From Streptomyces sp. 11x1 (GTDB lineage: Bacteria > Actinomycetota > Actinomycetes > Streptomycetales > Streptomycetaceae): a stretch of 64,000 bases of DNA. Made by a program: the position numbers and the translations under genes. The stretch lies in the NCBI RefSeq assembly GCF_032598905.1, contig NZ_CP122458.1:6225001-6289000 (forward strand), written 5' to 3'. Shown piece by piece: positions 45,788 through 57,859 of this stretch. Under the pieces are notes generated by a model, which was not told the DNA's origin, did no database searches, and saw only the letters and a list, made by a program, of their open reading frames with translations. The stretch's first letter is position 1; each line of letters begins with the position of its first letter.

Positions 45788-45817
45788 CCTACGGTTCCGT
45801 AACCTACGGCATCGTAA
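45788..45817. promoter_or_regulatory. tandem operator pair in the desaturase promoter
   Basis: CCTACGGTTCCGTAA and CCTACGGCATCGTAA are contiguous 15-bp copies, each with an inverted TACGG-NN-YCGTA core. On the minus strand TTGCCG (45844-45839) and CATACT (45822-45817) form a 16-bp-spaced promoter whose start would fall in these sites. They are good candidates for the TetR operator. Confidence 0.65.
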
Positions 45818-46086
45818 GTATGGCAGTGCAGTGCCGGTCGGCAAGGGTCCGCCCGGCTGCGCGTCCAGGTGTAACCAGCGGGCCCGATGGACAGGTGGCA
45901 CTGAGTGCCGCAAAAGTGGCACCTGTCGCCGAGGGCGCCCAGGTGGACGCCTATCCTGGACTCGTTCGGACAGCGCGGTCCGCTCTGAATCCTGTCCCGC
46001 GGCCAGGCCCCACGACGAAGGCCGGGCCGCCGGGCCCCACCCGGGTTCCCCTCAGCCGAGCTTCAACACTGCAAGGAGCCGCACCT

Positions 46087-48819
<2,733 letters not shown>

Positions 48820-48844
48820 CTTCGTGGGGTTCGATGGCGGCTGA

Positions 48845-48975
48845 CGGCCGGTGGGGCTTCTCGCGCAGTTCCCCGCGCCCCTGAAAAGCAGGGGCTGCGC
48901 CCCGTGCTTTTCAGGCCCGCAGGGGCCTGGGCTTTTAGGGGCGCGGGGAACTGCGCGACCAGCCCCCACCGGCCG
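48845..48975. repeat. dispersed intergenic hairpin repeat, copy 8 (type A)
   Basis: GCGCAGTTCCCCGCGCCCCTG and CGCGGGGAACTGCGCGACCA face each other, flanked by GGCCGGTGGGGCT and AGCCCCCACCGGCC, giving a long nested inverted repeat between convergent genes. Confidence 0.85.
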
Positions 48976-48992
48976 TCAGCCGAGAACCGGCC

Positions 48993-49514
48993 TCACAGCG
49001 CAACCCACGCCGCCGTGATCAGCGCCACGCCCAACCCGCCCAGCACCCACGCCGAGCGCACCATCCGCAGGCCGCCGGCCACCACCACCGCCGCCAGCAG
49101 CAGCGCCCCGCCCAGCGGCACCCAGGCGTGCAGCAGGCCCGCCGGGCCCGTCCGTACGACATCGCTGCTGCCCGGCTTCACGACCACGGTGTACGTCCGA
49201 CCCGTCTCCACCGCCACGGACCGCTCGATGTCGACCCGCTCCCGGGCCTGCGACCCCGTGGAGAGCGGCTCGTAGGGCCCCCAGCAGGTCTCACCCCGGC
49301 ACTCGGACACGGTCAGCGTGCCCTGCTCGCGCCCCTTGCTCAGCATCACGTGCTGGGCGCAGCCCCAGGACCCCCACACCCCGGCGATCAGAATCACCAC
49401 AGCGGTCACACTCATGGCCACCAGCCGCCCGTACCGCAGCGCGGCGGACGTGCCACCGCCGCTCGGGCGCGCACGGTGCCGCGAACGGTGAGCGGGGGCT
49501 TTCCTGTCGGGCAT
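48993..49514 (-). CDS. membrane protein of unknown function
   Basis: The 173-residue protein has a basic N-terminus, one membrane helix (about 35-55), a soluble part with the CRGETCWGPY motif and two C-terminal helices (about 125-170). The start was taken at MPDRKAPAH. There is no recognised domain. It lies downstream of pth on the same strand. Confidence 0.65.
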   Translation of the reverse strand: MPDRKAPAHRSRHRARPSGGGTSAALRYGRLVAMSVTAVVILIAGVWGSWGCAQHVMLSKGREQGTLTVSECRGETCWGPYEPLSTGSQARERVDIERSVAVETGRTYTVVVKPGSSDVVRTGPAGLLHAWVPLGGALLLAAVVVAGGLRMVRSAWVLGGLGVALITAAWVAL

Positions 49515-49604
49515 GGCCGGGATCATTGGCCATGGCACAGCGGTCGGTCAACTCCCGCAGGCCAGCGCGCGATGACGGGCTAAACGGGATATATGCGGAC
49601 CAGG

Positions 49605-50201
49605 TCAGGAGTTGTACGTCCCCTGTGCCCGCTCCAACCCCTCGATCACCAGGCACTCCACCGCGTCCGCCGCCCGGTCCACGAAATAGTCCAACTCCTT
49701 GCGCTCCGTGGCGGAGAAGTCCTTCAGCACGAAGTCCGCGACCTGCATCCGACCCGGCGGACGACCGATCCCGAACCGCACCCGGTGGTAGTCCGACCCC
49801 ATCGCCTTCGTCATCGACTTCAGCCCGTTGTGACCGTTGTCACCACCGCCGAACTTCAGCCGCAGCGTGCCGTAGTCGATGTCCAACTCGTCATGGATCG
49901 CGACGATGTTCCCCACCGGCACCTTGTAGAAGTCCCGCAACGCGGTCACCGGCCCACCCGACAGATTCATGTACGACATCGGCTTCGCCAGGATCACCCG
50001 ACGGTTCCCCGGCCCCGGCGGCCCGATCCGCCCCTCCACGACCTGCGCCTGCGCCTTCCCGGCCCGCTTGAACCTCCCCCCGACCCGCTCGGCCAGCAGA
50101 TCGGCCACCATGAACCCCACGTTGTGCCGGTTCGCCGCGTACTCGGGCCCGGGATTGCCCAGCCCGGCGATCAGCCAGGGGGCACTCGGATCGGTCGTCA
50201 C
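49605..50201 (-). CDS. pth: peptidyl-tRNA hydrolase
   Basis: The 198-residue enzyme releases peptides from stalled peptidyl-tRNA. It has [22 protein letters not shown] with the catalytic His, then [19 protein letters not shown] and [14 protein letters not shown] is 8 nt from the GTG at 50201; the ATG at 50207 is almost touching it. It follows rplY, a common pairing. Confidence 0.95.
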   Translation of the reverse strand: MTTDPSAPWLIAGLGNPGPEYAANRHNVGFMVADLLAERVGGRFKRAGKAQAQVVEGRIGPPGPGNRRVILAKPMSYMNLSGGPVTALRDFYKVPVGNIVAIHDELDIDYGTLRLKFGGGDNGHNGLKSMTKAMGSDYHRVRFGIGRPPGRMQVADFVLKDFSATERKELDYFVDRAADAVECLVIEGLERAQGTYNS

Positions 50202-50281
50202 GTCCATCTCTCCTTGATACGCGCCAGCCGCCGCCCCCCGAAGGGAAGCAGCGGCTGACGAACCGATGACGGAGCCGGGGC

Positions 50282-50875
50282 TCAGGCCTCCGCGGCCGCG
50301 TCGCCCTCGGCGGCCTCCTCCGACGGCTCCTCCGCCTGCGCGGCCAGAACCTGGAGAACGACCGTGTCACCGTCGACACCCAGCTTGGTACCCGACGGCA
50401 GCGGGATGTCCTTGGCCAGCACGGAGTCACCAGCCGCCAGACCCTCGACGGACACCGTCACCGACTCGGGGATGTGCGTGGCCTCGGCCTCGACCGGCAG
50501 CGCGTTCAGGACGTGCTCCAGCAGGTTGCCACCCGGGGCCAGCTCACCCTCGGTGTGCACGAAGATCTCGACGTTGACCTTCTCACCACGCTGAACCAGC
50601 TGCAGGTCCACGTGCTCCAGGAAACCCTTGATCGGGTCACGCTGCACGGACTTCGGGATCGCCAGTTCGCTCGTCTTGCCGTCGATGTCCAGGGAGATCA
50701 GGACGTTCGGCGTACGCAGCGCGAGCAGCAGGTCGTGACCCGGCAGGGTCAGGTGCAGCGGGTCGGAACCGTGACCGTAGAGAACGCCGGGAACCTTGGC
50801 GTCACGGCGGATACGGCGGGCGGCACCCTTGCCGAACTCGGTACGCGTCGACGCGGTGAGCTTCACCTCGGACAT
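50282..50875 (-). CDS. rplY: 50S ribosomal protein L25, CTC type
   Basis: The 197-residue protein has the L25 domain (about 1-90; [32 protein letters not shown]) and the C-terminal TL5/CTC beta domain, with an acidic Glu/Ala tail. It binds 5S rRNA. The ATG at 50875 follows GAGGAG. A 74-bp spacer with a CAGCCGC/GCGGCTG hairpin separates it from pth. Confidence 0.95.
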   Translation of the reverse strand: MSEVKLTASTRTEFGKGAARRIRRDAKVPGVLYGHGSDPLHLTLPGHDLLLALRTPNVLISLDIDGKTSELAIPKSVQRDPIKGFLEHVDLQLVQRGEKVNVEIFVHTEGELAPGGNLLEHVLNALPVEAEATHIPESVTVSVEGLAAGDSVLAKDIPLPSGTKLGVDGDTVVLQVLAAQAEEPSEEAAEGDAAAEA

Positions 50876-50986
50876 GATCACTCCTCGTAGAACTAGATGC
50901 GGACGTGGTCACCCGGCCACGAACGGCCTGCTACGAAGAGCGCGTCGATAACGGACAGCCGCACCACCGTCCTGAGACGGAAACGC

Positions 50987-51042
50987 GTACGGCCTCCCTC
51001 GCCGAGCAACTTCCGCAGTCTACTCGGAGAGGAAGGCCGTAC
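50987..51042 (-). terminator. long terminator-like hairpin between prs and rplY
   Basis: A 20-bp stem with two mismatches (50987-51006 with 51023-51042) encloses a 16-nt loop, beginning 32 bp after the prs stop on the minus strand. Confidence 0.65.
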
Positions 51043-51074
51043 CCAAAACGATCTACGGCGAGAGCCGGCGAACC

Positions 51075-52049
51075 CTACTGCTCGTCGAACAGGCTCGTCA
51101 CCGAACCGTCCTCGAACACCTCACGCACCGCGCTCGCGATCGTCGGCGCGATCGACAGCACCGTGATCTTGTCCAGCTCCAACTCGCTCGGCGTCGGCAG
51201 CGAGTTGGTGAACACGAACTCACTCACCTTCGAGTTCTTCAACCGATCGGCCGCCGGACCCGACAGCACACCGTGCGTCGCCGTCACGATGACGTCCTCC
51301 GCACCGTGCGCGAACAACGCCTCCGCCGCCGCGCAGATGGTGCCACCGGTGTCGATCATGTCGTCCACCAGGACACACACGCGACCCTTGACCTCACCCA
51401 CGACCTCATGGACGGTCACCTGGTTCGCCACGTCCTTGTCACGCCGCTTGTGCACGATGGCCAGCGGCGCACCCAGACGGTCGCACCAACGGTCCGCCAC
51501 CCGCACCCGACCCGCGTCCGGCGAGACCACCGTCAGCTTGTCCCGGTCCACCTTCGCGCCCACATAGTCCGCGAGCAGCGGCAACGCGAACAGATGATCG
51601 ACGGGTCCGTCGAAGAAACCCTGGATCTGGTCCGTGTGCAGATCCACGGCCAGAATCCGGTCCGCACCCGCCGTCTTCATCAGATCCGCGATCAGACGCG
51701 CCGAGATCGGTTCACGACCACGGTGCTTCTTGTCCTGCCGCGCGTAACCGTAGAACGGCACGATGACGGTGATCGAACGGGCGGAGGCACGCTTCAGCGC
51801 GTCGATCATGATCAACTGCTCCATGACCCACTTGTTGATCGGAGCCGTGTGGCTCTGGATCAGGAAGCAGTCCGCACCTCGCGCCGACTCCTCGTAGCGG
51901 ACATAGATCTCACCGTTCGCGAAGTCGAAGGCCTTCGTCGGGACGACCCCGACACCCAGCTGCTGGGCGATCTCCTCGGCAAGCTCGGGGTGGGCGCGGC
52001 CGGAGAAGAACATCATCTTCTTCTCGCCGGTCGTCTTGATCCCGGTCAC
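51075..52049 (-). CDS. prs: ribose-phosphate pyrophosphokinase
   Basis: The 324-residue enzyme makes PRPP from ribose-5-phosphate and ATP. Visible are FANGEIYVRYEESVRG-type N-terminus (FANGEIYVRYEESARG), the flexible-loop ARQDKKHRGREPIS, the AVDLHTDQIQGFF segment and the PRPP loop VLVDDMIDTGGTI. The GTG start follows AGGAGA. It is 109 bp after glmU in a glmU-prs arrangement typical of Gram-positive bacteria. Confidence 0.97.
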   Translation of the reverse strand: MTGIKTTGEKKMMFFSGRAHPELAEEIAQQLGVGVVPTKAFDFANGEIYVRYEESARGADCFLIQSHTAPINKWVMEQLIMIDALKRASARSITVIVPFYGYARQDKKHRGREPISARLIADLMKTAGADRILAVDLHTDQIQGFFDGPVDHLFALPLLADYVGAKVDRDKLTVVSPDAGRVRVADRWCDRLGAPLAIVHKRRDKDVANQVTVHEVVGEVKGRVCVLVDDMIDTGGTICAAAEALFAHGAEDVIVTATHGVLSGPAADRLKNSKVSEFVFTNSLPTPSELELDKITVLSIAPTIASAVREVFEDGSVTSLFDEQ

Positions 52050-52158
52050 AGCACTGTCTCCTCAGAGGTTCTCAGCCAGGCGCGCGCAAGCCGCTCGCCA
52101 GCTGGGGTGCGGGTGTGCATGTATCACGGTACGACGTCCTTGGCGCACCTGTTTCCAG

Positions 52159-53607
52159 TCAGCTTTCGCTCTCGCCCTCCCGGGACGCCGCCTCGGCAGC
52201 CTTCGCCGACGCGCTCCCCGGCCGCTTGCGCGCCACCCAACCCTCGATATTCCGCTGCTGGCCACGGGCCACGGCCAACGAACCGGGCGGCACATCCTTC
52301 GTGATCACGGACCCGGCGGCGGTGTACGCACCGTCCCCGACCGTGACAGGCGCCACAAACATGTTGTCCGAACCCGTCTTGCAGTGCGAGCCCACAGTCG
52401 TGTGGTGTTTGTTCTCACCGTCGTAGTTCACGAACACACTCGCCGCGCCGATGTTCGAGTACTCGCCGATGGTCGCGTCACCGACATAGGAGAGATGCGG
52501 GACCTTCGTCCCCTCGCCGATGGTCGCGTTCTTGGTCTCGACGTACGTGCCGATCTTCGACTTCAGCCCGAGGCGGGTACCGGGCCGCAAGTACGCGTAC
52601 GGCCCCACGCTCGCCTGCGGGCCGACCTCGGCACCGTCCGCCACCGTGTTGTCCACGCGCGCGCCCGCCCCCACCGTGGTGTCCTTCAGCCGGCTGTTCG
52701 GGCCCACCTCCGCACCCTCGGCGACGTGCGTGGCCCCCAGGAGCTGGGTGCCCGGGTGGACGACCGAGTCCTGCTCGAACGTCACCGTCACGTCGACCCA
52801 GGTGGTGGCGGGATCGATCACGGTCACCCCGGCGAGCATGGCCTCCGTGAGCAGCCGGTCGTTCAGGATGCGACGCGCCTCCGAGAGCTGCACGCGGTTG
52901 TTGATCCCCGCGATCTCCCGGTGGTCACCGGCGACGGAGGCACCGACCCGGTGCCCGGCCTCACGCAGGATCCCGAGGACGTCGGTCAGGTACTCCTCGC
53001 CCTGGCTGTTGTCCGTCCTGACCTTCCCGAGGGCGTCCGCGAGCAACTGGCCGTCGAACGCGAACACCCCGGAGTTGATCTCACGGATCGCGCGCTGCGA
53101 CTCGGTGGCGTCCTTGTGCTCCACGATGGCCGTCACGGCACCGGAGGCGCCGTCCCGCACGATGCGGCCGTAACCGGTGGCGTCCGGGACCTCGGCGGTC
53201 AGCACGGTCACCGCGTTGCCGTCGGCGGAGTGGGTGGCGGCCAGGGCCCGGAGGGTGGCGCCGGTGAGCAGCGGGGTGTCGCCGCAGACGACGACCACGG
53301 TGCCGTCGACGACGCCGCCCAGCTCCTCCAGGCCCATCCGTACGGCGTGCCCCGTGCCGTTCTGCTCCGCCTGGACGGCCGTGCGTACGCCGGGGTCGGC
53401 CTCGGTGAGGTGCGCGGTGACCTTCTCGCGGGCGTGCCCCACGACGACGACCAGGTTCTCGGGGTCCAGCTCGCGCGCGGCGGCGAGGACGTGGCCCACC
53501 AGGGAGCGGCCGCAGATGCTGTGCAGAACCTTGGGTGTGGCCGACTTCATACGGGTGCCCTCACCCGCTGCGAGTACGACGACGGCTGCCGGGCGGGTTG
53601 CGCTCAC
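52159..53607 (-). CDS. glmU: bifunctional GlcNAc-1-P uridyltransferase / GlcN-1-P acetyltransferase
   Basis: The 482-residue enzyme makes UDP-GlcNAc for peptidoglycan. The N-terminal uridyltransferase has [18 protein letters not shown], and the C-terminal left-handed beta-helix has hexapeptide repeats ([32 protein letters not shown]). The acetyltransferase histidine region is YLRPG...[10 protein letters not shown]. The GTG start follows CGAAGGG. A TATCCT box about 40 bp upstream may be its promoter, after the tRNA terminator. Confidence 0.97.
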   Translation of the reverse strand: MSATRPAAVVVLAAGEGTRMKSATPKVLHSICGRSLVGHVLAAARELDPENLVVVVGHAREKVTAHLTEADPGVRTAVQAEQNGTGHAVRMGLEELGGVVDGTVVVVCGDTPLLTGATLRALAATHSADGNAVTVLTAEVPDATGYGRIVRDGASGAVTAIVEHKDATESQRAIREINSGVFAFDGQLLADALGKVRTDNSQGEEYLTDVLGILREAGHRVGASVAGDHREIAGINNRVQLSEARRILNDRLLTEAMLAGVTVIDPATTWVDVTVTFEQDSVVHPGTQLLGATHVAEGAEVGPNSRLKDTTVGAGARVDNTVADGAEVGPQASVGPYAYLRPGTRLGLKSKIGTYVETKNATIGEGTKVPHLSYVGDATIGEYSNIGAASVFVNYDGENKHHTTVGSHCKTGSDNMFVAPVTVGDGAYTAAGSVITKDVPPGSLAVARGQQRNIEGWVARKRPGSASAKAAEAASREGESES

Positions 53608-53685
53608 GGGGATGCCCTTCGGCTGTGGGTGCGGTGGGGGTTGACATCCGCAGGATACCGGGGCGTTGTGCGGGGGAAATGTGAG

Positions 53686-53720
53686 CGGGTCCTGACCCGC
53701 GGTGCTGGGGTCAGGACCCG
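53686..53720 (-). terminator. terminator of tRNA-Gln
   Basis: A perfect 13-bp stem (CGGGTCCTGACCC with its complement) and a 9-nt loop start 12 bp beyond the tRNA 3' end. Confidence 0.8.
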
Positions 53721-53731
53721 AACCGAGTGTG

Positions 53732-53802
53732 CTCCCGGGGGAGGAGTCGAACCCCCATGATCAGAACCAAAATCTGACGTCTTGCCCTTAGACGACCCGG
53801 GA
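53732..53802 (-). tRNA. tRNA-Gln (anticodon TTG)
   Basis: A 71-nt cloverleaf folds on the minus strand: acceptor TCCCGGG/CCCGGGA, 3-bp D stem, anticodon stem TCAGA/TCTGA with loop TTTTGGT (anticodon TTG, reading CAA), 4-nt variable loop, T stem GGGGG/CCTCC with one G-T pair and loop TTCGACT. The discriminator is G and CCA is not encoded. The upstream protein gene stops only 6 bp from its 5' end. Confidence 0.95.
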
Positions 53803-53808
53803 TTGCCG

Positions 53809-54681
53809 CTATGTCCGATTTTCTAGATCGGCTGCGGTGGCAGCCTCTACTATGCCGTACCACGAGCCCTCGATGCGACGGTATAGCTCTGCACTCTTGC
53901 GAACTCTGATCCCTAGGCAGCCGCGGTACGTGTCGCCCACGTTCTTTCGGACTGTCTGTGGATTGTGCTTCTTCAGTAGCGTCCGGCCGAGCAGTGACCT
54001 GTTGATCCCGATGAGGTCCGCCCAGTAGTGCTCGGCGGCGTCGACATCTGCTGATTCGTGGATCATGACTCGACAGTTCAGGCGATCGCGGGAGACTTCT
54101 GGGAGATCCAGCCAGGCGAGAAAGACGTTGATCGTTCCGGGGTCGCTGTTGACGAACTCGACGCCTTCTCGCCGGGCGTGCGGTTTGTCCTTGGTGCCCT
54201 CGGCCCAGTAGAGCGCGACTCCGGTGATGAACAACTCTCGATCAGAGAGGGCGCCGATCGAGGCTGCTGCGGCCTGCTTGGTCTCCTGGCGCTCGCGGTC
54301 CTGCTCGGCGCGCAGTCGCGCAAGCCCCGCATTCATCCGTGCGCGGTGCTCTTCTGGTGTGCAGCGCGGCTCTGGTGTCGGCAGATCCCGTACCCACAGC
54401 GACACGGAACTCTTCGAGCAGCCCAGCTCAGCTTGGATCTGGTTGTACGTCCAGCCCTGTCGTCGTAGGTCTCGTGCTTTCTCGCGGAGGTCGTCTTTGG
54501 CCCTGGGGCGCTTCGTCCACTCCGGGGGTGGTTCGCCCTCGACCAGGCGTTGAAGGATCTCCTTGTTGTGGACCTGAAGCTCGTCGCGGATCTGCCGGAG
54601 GCTGTAGCCCTGGCGGCGCAGGGTCACGGCCTGGTCGCGTAGGCCCTCGAAGTCGGCGTACTTGCCGTGGGGATGTGCCAT
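53809..54681 (-). CDS. double-HTH protein with a homing-endonuclease-like C-terminal half
   Basis: The 290-residue protein has two related HTH units (14-35 LRDQAVTLRRQGYSLRQIRD and 65-86 LREKARDLRRQGWTYNQIQA), a charged helical linker (105-140) and a C-terminal domain (145-285) with GVALYWAEGTK, EFVNSDP, INVFLAWL, IHESADV, KKHNP and RKNVGDTYRGCL. The LYWAEG helix and its spacing recall LAGLIDADG enzymes, but this is resemblance only. GGAGGG is 7 nt from the ATG. G+C is lower than in neighbours (55, 62 and 68% in three 60-base lines). It ends 6 bp before tRNA-Gln. Confidence 0.8.
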   Translation of the reverse strand: MAHPHGKYADFEGLRDQAVTLRRQGYSLRQIRDELQVHNKEILQRLVEGEPPPEWTKRPRAKDDLREKARDLRRQGWTYNQIQAELGCSKSSVSLWVRDLPTPEPRCTPEEHRARMNAGLARLRAEQDRERQETKQAAAASIGALSDRELFITGVALYWAEGTKDKPHARREGVEFVNSDPGTINVFLAWLDLPEVSRDRLNCRVMIHESADVDAAEHYWADLIGINRSLLGRTLLKKHNPQTVRKNVGDTYRGCLGIRVRKSAELYRRIEGSWYGIVEAATAADLENRT

Positions 54682-54836
54682 GGGCATACCCTCCGGTCGG
54701 AATGAGGGGTTCCGGGGTCGAACGGTGGGCGATTCAGCAGTTCGAGGGAAAGTGGGTGGTTTCGCTTCTGTTCGAGGGTGGGGCGTGGTGTGGGGCGCTA
54801 CGGGAAACTCGCCGGAAAAGCGGGGGCGCTCGAACG

Positions 54837-54849
54837 TAGGCTTGGGTGT
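54837..54849 (+). promoter_or_regulatory. -10 box for a leaderless sensor-kinase gene
   Basis: TAGGCT at 54837-54842 lies 7 nt before the ATG, with no ribosome-binding site. Confidence 0.5.
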
Positions 54850-56217
54850 ATGACCACGACGGGGGAAGACCACACCGCGGCCGGGACGGGGGACGGGGCC
54901 GGACCGTGGTGGTGGGACCGGTGGCGGAGCGCGGTCCTCGACGGCGGGCTGGCGCTGATGTCGGCGGTCGAGTGTTCGATCGAGGGCGTCGAGTTCGCCC
55001 GTAACGCCGCCCTGCCGGAGGCCGTCGGCGTGCTGTTCGGCGCGCTGGCCGGCTCCGTGCTGCTGGTGCGGCGGCTGTGGCCCGTCGCCGTCGTGCTGGT
55101 CTTCATCGCCGTGGCGCCCGCCCAGATGGGCTATCTGATGGGGCTCGTCGGGCTGTACACGCTGGCGGCGTCGGAGGCGCCGAGGCGGATCATCGGGGCG
55201 TTGTCGGGGATGGCGTTCGCGGGTGTGTTCATCGTGTGGTTCGTCGAGGCGACCCGGAGCAATCTGCAGGGGGACGGGGCGGTCGGCGGCGGGGACGCGT
55301 TCGCCGTGTTTCTCGCGTCGACGATGGCGATCGGGCTGACCGCGCCGCCGGTGCTGCTGGGGCTGTACGTCGGGGCGCGGCGGCGGTTGATGGAGAGTCT
55401 GCGGGAGCGGGCGGATTCGCTGGAGCGGGAGTTGCAGCTGCTCGCGGAGCGCGCGGAGGAGCGGGCCGAGTGGGCTCGGGGGGAGGAGCGGACCCGGATC
55501 GCGCGGGAGATGCATGACGTCGTGGCGCACCGGGTGTCGTTGATGGTCGTGCACGCGGCCGCTCTCCAGGCCGTCGCGCGGAAGGATCCGGAGAAGGCCG
55601 TGCGGAACGCGGCGCTGGTGGGGGACATGGGGCGGCAGGCCTTGACCGAGTTGCGGGAGATGCTCGGGGTGTTGCGGTCGGGGGAGGGGTTCTCGTCGAT
55701 GGCGCGGGTGCGGCCGGGGTCGGCGTCCGCGTCCGGGGCGGCGCCCGCGCCGGTGCCTTTGGCGGCGGTGGGGGCGGCTGCCGCGGCGGCGGCTTCGCGG
55801 GCCGAGAGCGAGGCGGCGGAGGGGCCCAGTCTGGCGGAGCTGGAGGTGCTGGTGGGGCAGTCGGCGGCCGCGGGGATGGTCGTCGAGTTGTCGGTGGAGG
55901 GGGAGGTGCGGGTGTATGCGGCGGAGGTCGAGCAGACGGCGTACCGGGTGGTGCAGGAGGCGTTGACGAACGTCCACAAGCACGCGGCGGGGGCGAAGAC
56001 GCGGGTGCGGCTGGCGCATCGGGCGGCGGAGATCGCGATGCAGGTGGAGAACGGGCCGCCGCCGGAGCCGGGGGCGGCGGGGGCGGCGCGGTTGCCCAGT
56101 GGGGGGAACGGGTTGCTGGGGATGAAGGAGCGGGTGGCCGAGCTGGGGGGTGTGTTCGTGTCCGGGCCTACGGATGCCGGGGGGTTTCGGGTGTCCGCGG
56201 TGATTCCTGCGGCGTAG
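54850..56217 (+). CDS. NarL-type sensor histidine kinase (orphan)
   Basis: The 455-residue membrane kinase has about five N-terminal helices (about 30-180), a HisKA_3 dimerisation helix with phospho-acceptor His222 in ARIAREMHDVVAHR-type sequence (RIAREMHDVVAHRVSLMV), an Ala/Gly-rich insert (about 285-320), N box ALTNVHKHA and G box GGNGLLGMKERV. No response regulator is adjacent; two LuxR-type regulators elsewhere in the window also lack kinases. The signal is unknown. Confidence 0.9.
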   Translation: MTTTGEDHTAAGTGDGAGPWWWDRWRSAVLDGGLALMSAVECSIEGVEFARNAALPEAVGVLFGALAGSVLLVRRLWPVAVVLVFIAVAPAQMGYLMGLVGLYTLAASEAPRRIIGALSGMAFAGVFIVWFVEATRSNLQGDGAVGGGDAFAVFLASTMAIGLTAPPVLLGLYVGARRRLMESLRERADSLERELQLLAERAEERAEWARGEERTRIAREMHDVVAHRVSLMVVHAAALQAVARKDPEKAVRNAALVGDMGRQALTELREMLGVLRSGEGFSSMARVRPGSASASGAAPAPVPLAAVGAAAAAAASRAESEAAEGPSLAELEVLVGQSAAAGMVVELSVEGEVRVYAAEVEQTAYRVVQEALTNVHKHAAGAKTRVRLAHRAAEIAMQVENGPPPEPGAAGAARLPSGGNGLLGMKERVAELGGVFVSGPTDAGGFRVSAVIPAA

Positions 56218-56324
56218 GGGGTGGGTGGAGCTGGGTGCCGGGGGTTGTGGGCGCCCGGGGGTGCTCAGGGCGCCCGGCGGCTGTGGTGGGGCGGGGGTGG
56301 GTTCCGCGGCTCGGCGGTGACGAG

Positions 56325-56397
56325 GTGCCGCTGCGCCCACCCTCCCCCACTCTCGGCTTCGCTCGAGCGGGAGGTGCCCCCATCGCCCCAGCGGCAC
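56325..56397. other. structured intergenic element between convergent genes
   Basis: GTGCCGCTG at 56325-56333 pairs with CAGCGGCAC at 56389-56397, enclosing a CCTCCC/GGGAGG stem and a GGCTTCGCTCGAGC turn. It probably terminates the kinase gene and/or the SUKH-3 gene. Confidence 0.5.
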
Positions 56398-56431
56398 GAT
56401 TGCCCGCAGCTATGTACGACGGCCCGCGGGT

Positions 56432-56926
56432 TCAGCTTGCTGTCAGGCGGGTGGGGGTCGTGCCGGTGAGGAGGGTGGTGAGGGCTGTGTCGATGGTCGG
56501 GCCCAGGTACCAGTCGCCGGTGTGGTCGAGGGCGTAGGTGCGGCCCTCGGTGTCGATGGCGACGAGGGCGCGGGTGGCGGTCTCGTGGCCGAGGGGGCAG
56601 ACCTCGGTGTCGAGGGCGCGGCCGAGGTCGCCGAGCGTGCGGGCCATGTGGAGGCCGTGCAGCGGGTCGAGGTGCAGGTCGGCGGGGGCGAGTCGGCGGC
56701 CGGGTCCCTGGGCGGTGAGGCGGAGGCCGCCGAACTCGGCCCAGGCCTCGACCGCGGCCGGGAAGACCGCGTGGCGGTGGCCGGCGGGGGAGGTGTGCTC
56801 GCGCAGGGTGTCGGCCCAGATCTCGGCCTGCTTTATGTCCCAGCGGCCCGGCTGCCATCCGGCGGCGCGCAGGGCGGCGTCGACGGGGACGGAGAAGCGC
56901 GTGGTGGAGGTGCGGTCTGTGTGCAT
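56432..56926 (-). CDS. SUKH-3-like immunity-type protein
   Basis: The 164-residue cytosolic protein matches the SUKH-3 pattern: LRAAGWQPGRWD, AEIWADTL, GHRHAVFPAAVEAWAEFGGL, PLGHE and AIDTEGRTYALDHTGDWYLG. SUKH proteins neutralise diverse nuclease and deaminase toxins. The gene is downstream of the YwqJ-like deaminase gene with a 108-bp gap, so the two form a likely effector-immunity pair (inference). Confidence 0.85.
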   Translation of the reverse strand: MHTDRTSTTRFSVPVDAALRAAGWQPGRWDIKQAEIWADTLREHTSPAGHRHAVFPAAVEAWAEFGGLRLTAQGPGRRLAPADLHLDPLHGLHMARTLGDLGRALDTEVCPLGHETATRALVAIDTEGRTYALDHTGDWYLGPTIDTALTTLLTGTTPTRLTAS

Positions 56927-57034
56927 CTGCCCTTTGTTCGTCGGTGGTTCGTGGGGTGCGGGCCGCGGTGGCCGTTCGTGCCCGGGTTTCGCGCCCTTGT
57001 CGTGTTCTGACGCGATCTTCGCGGTGCCGGGTTC

Positions 57035-57535
57035 CTAGGGCTCCTGGGTCGGGTCCACGATGCGGACGCCGAAGTGGGCGCTGAGGGCCGCGCAGGAGCG
57101 GCAGGGTGTGGCGAACGCGCCGTGCAGGGGGTCGCCGTCCTCGCGGATGTGGCGGGTGGTGAGCTTGGCCTGCTTGAGGGCCTTGCGGGCTTCGCCGTTG
57201 GACATGGGTCTGCGGGCGGCGCGCTTGCTGCGGGCCGCGTCGGCGCCGGTGATGTGGCGGGAGATGAGGATGGCCTCGGCGCAGCGGCCGGTGAAGCGGT
57301 CGCGCCGGTCGGTGGCGAGGGAGTCGAGGAACTCCTGGACCAGGGGGTGCAGGGGCGGCGCGTGGTCGCCGCGGGCGGCGGTGCCGGTGAGGGTCTCGCC
57401 GCGTACGGAGAGGGCGGCGGCCACGGTCGGCAGGATGCCGTCGCGGCGGTGGAGGAGGGCGGGGGCGTGCGGCTGTTCCGCGGTGCTCCAGCCGATGCGG
57501 GGGTCGCCCGATGGTCCCGCCTGCGTCGCGCTCAT
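57035..57535 (-). CDS. YwqJ-like nucleic-acid deaminase domain protein
   Basis: The 166-residue protein has the deaminase signature: CAE at residues 85-87 in GRCAEAILISR and PCRSC at 144-148, which together bind zinc and supply the catalytic glutamate. YwqJ-type deaminases are toxin domains. No signal peptide, RHS repeat or trafficking domain is attached, so it is either an intracellular effector or a household nucleotide enzyme. It is divergent from the WHH-SUKH gene. Confidence 0.82.
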   Translation of the reverse strand: MSATQAGPSGDPRIGWSTAEQPHAPALLHRRDGILPTVAAALSVRGETLTGTAARGDHAPPLHPLVQEFLDSLATDRRDRFTGRCAEAILISRHITGADAARSKRAARRPMSNGEARKALKQAKLTTRHIREDGDPLHGAFATPCRSCAALSAHFGVRIVDPTQEP

Positions 57536-57684
57536 GATCGTGATCCCCTCCTATTGCATCCCCCGCCAGGGGACACAGAGTGCCAAACGGCGTGGCCGGT
57601 GCGGAAGCTGGGGCGGGACGACACGCCCGTTCTTCGGCGTTGCGTGAGGGTGGTGTGACGGCTGGTCACGGAAGCGGAGGCCCG

Positions 57685-57713
57685 ATGACCGCCGTCGCCG
57701 TACCGCTTAGGCT
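57685..57713 (+). promoter_or_regulatory. promoter of the WHH-SUKH operon
   Basis: ATGACC at 57685-57690 and TAGGCT at 57708-57713 are 17 bp apart, giving a leader of about 140 nt. The rest of the 324-bp divergent gap has no gene. Confidence 0.5.
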
Positions 57714-57859
57714 GTCGACAACCGCGATCCGTTCGGTCTTGCGATCGAGGGCGGACAGAACAGGCCGTACCAGGGCCTTTTCTGCTGTCGGAGAGCAGTA
57801 CGACACAGCAACAACGCAGCCAGTACAGGTCTCACAGAACGCCGCAGGGGGCTACCGCC

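Noticed and set aside
53681..53802. tRNA-Gln considered as an attachment site of an integrated element
   Set aside because: No integrase gene is in the window, and I found no second copy of the tRNA 3' end; the adjacent gene lies on the 5' side.
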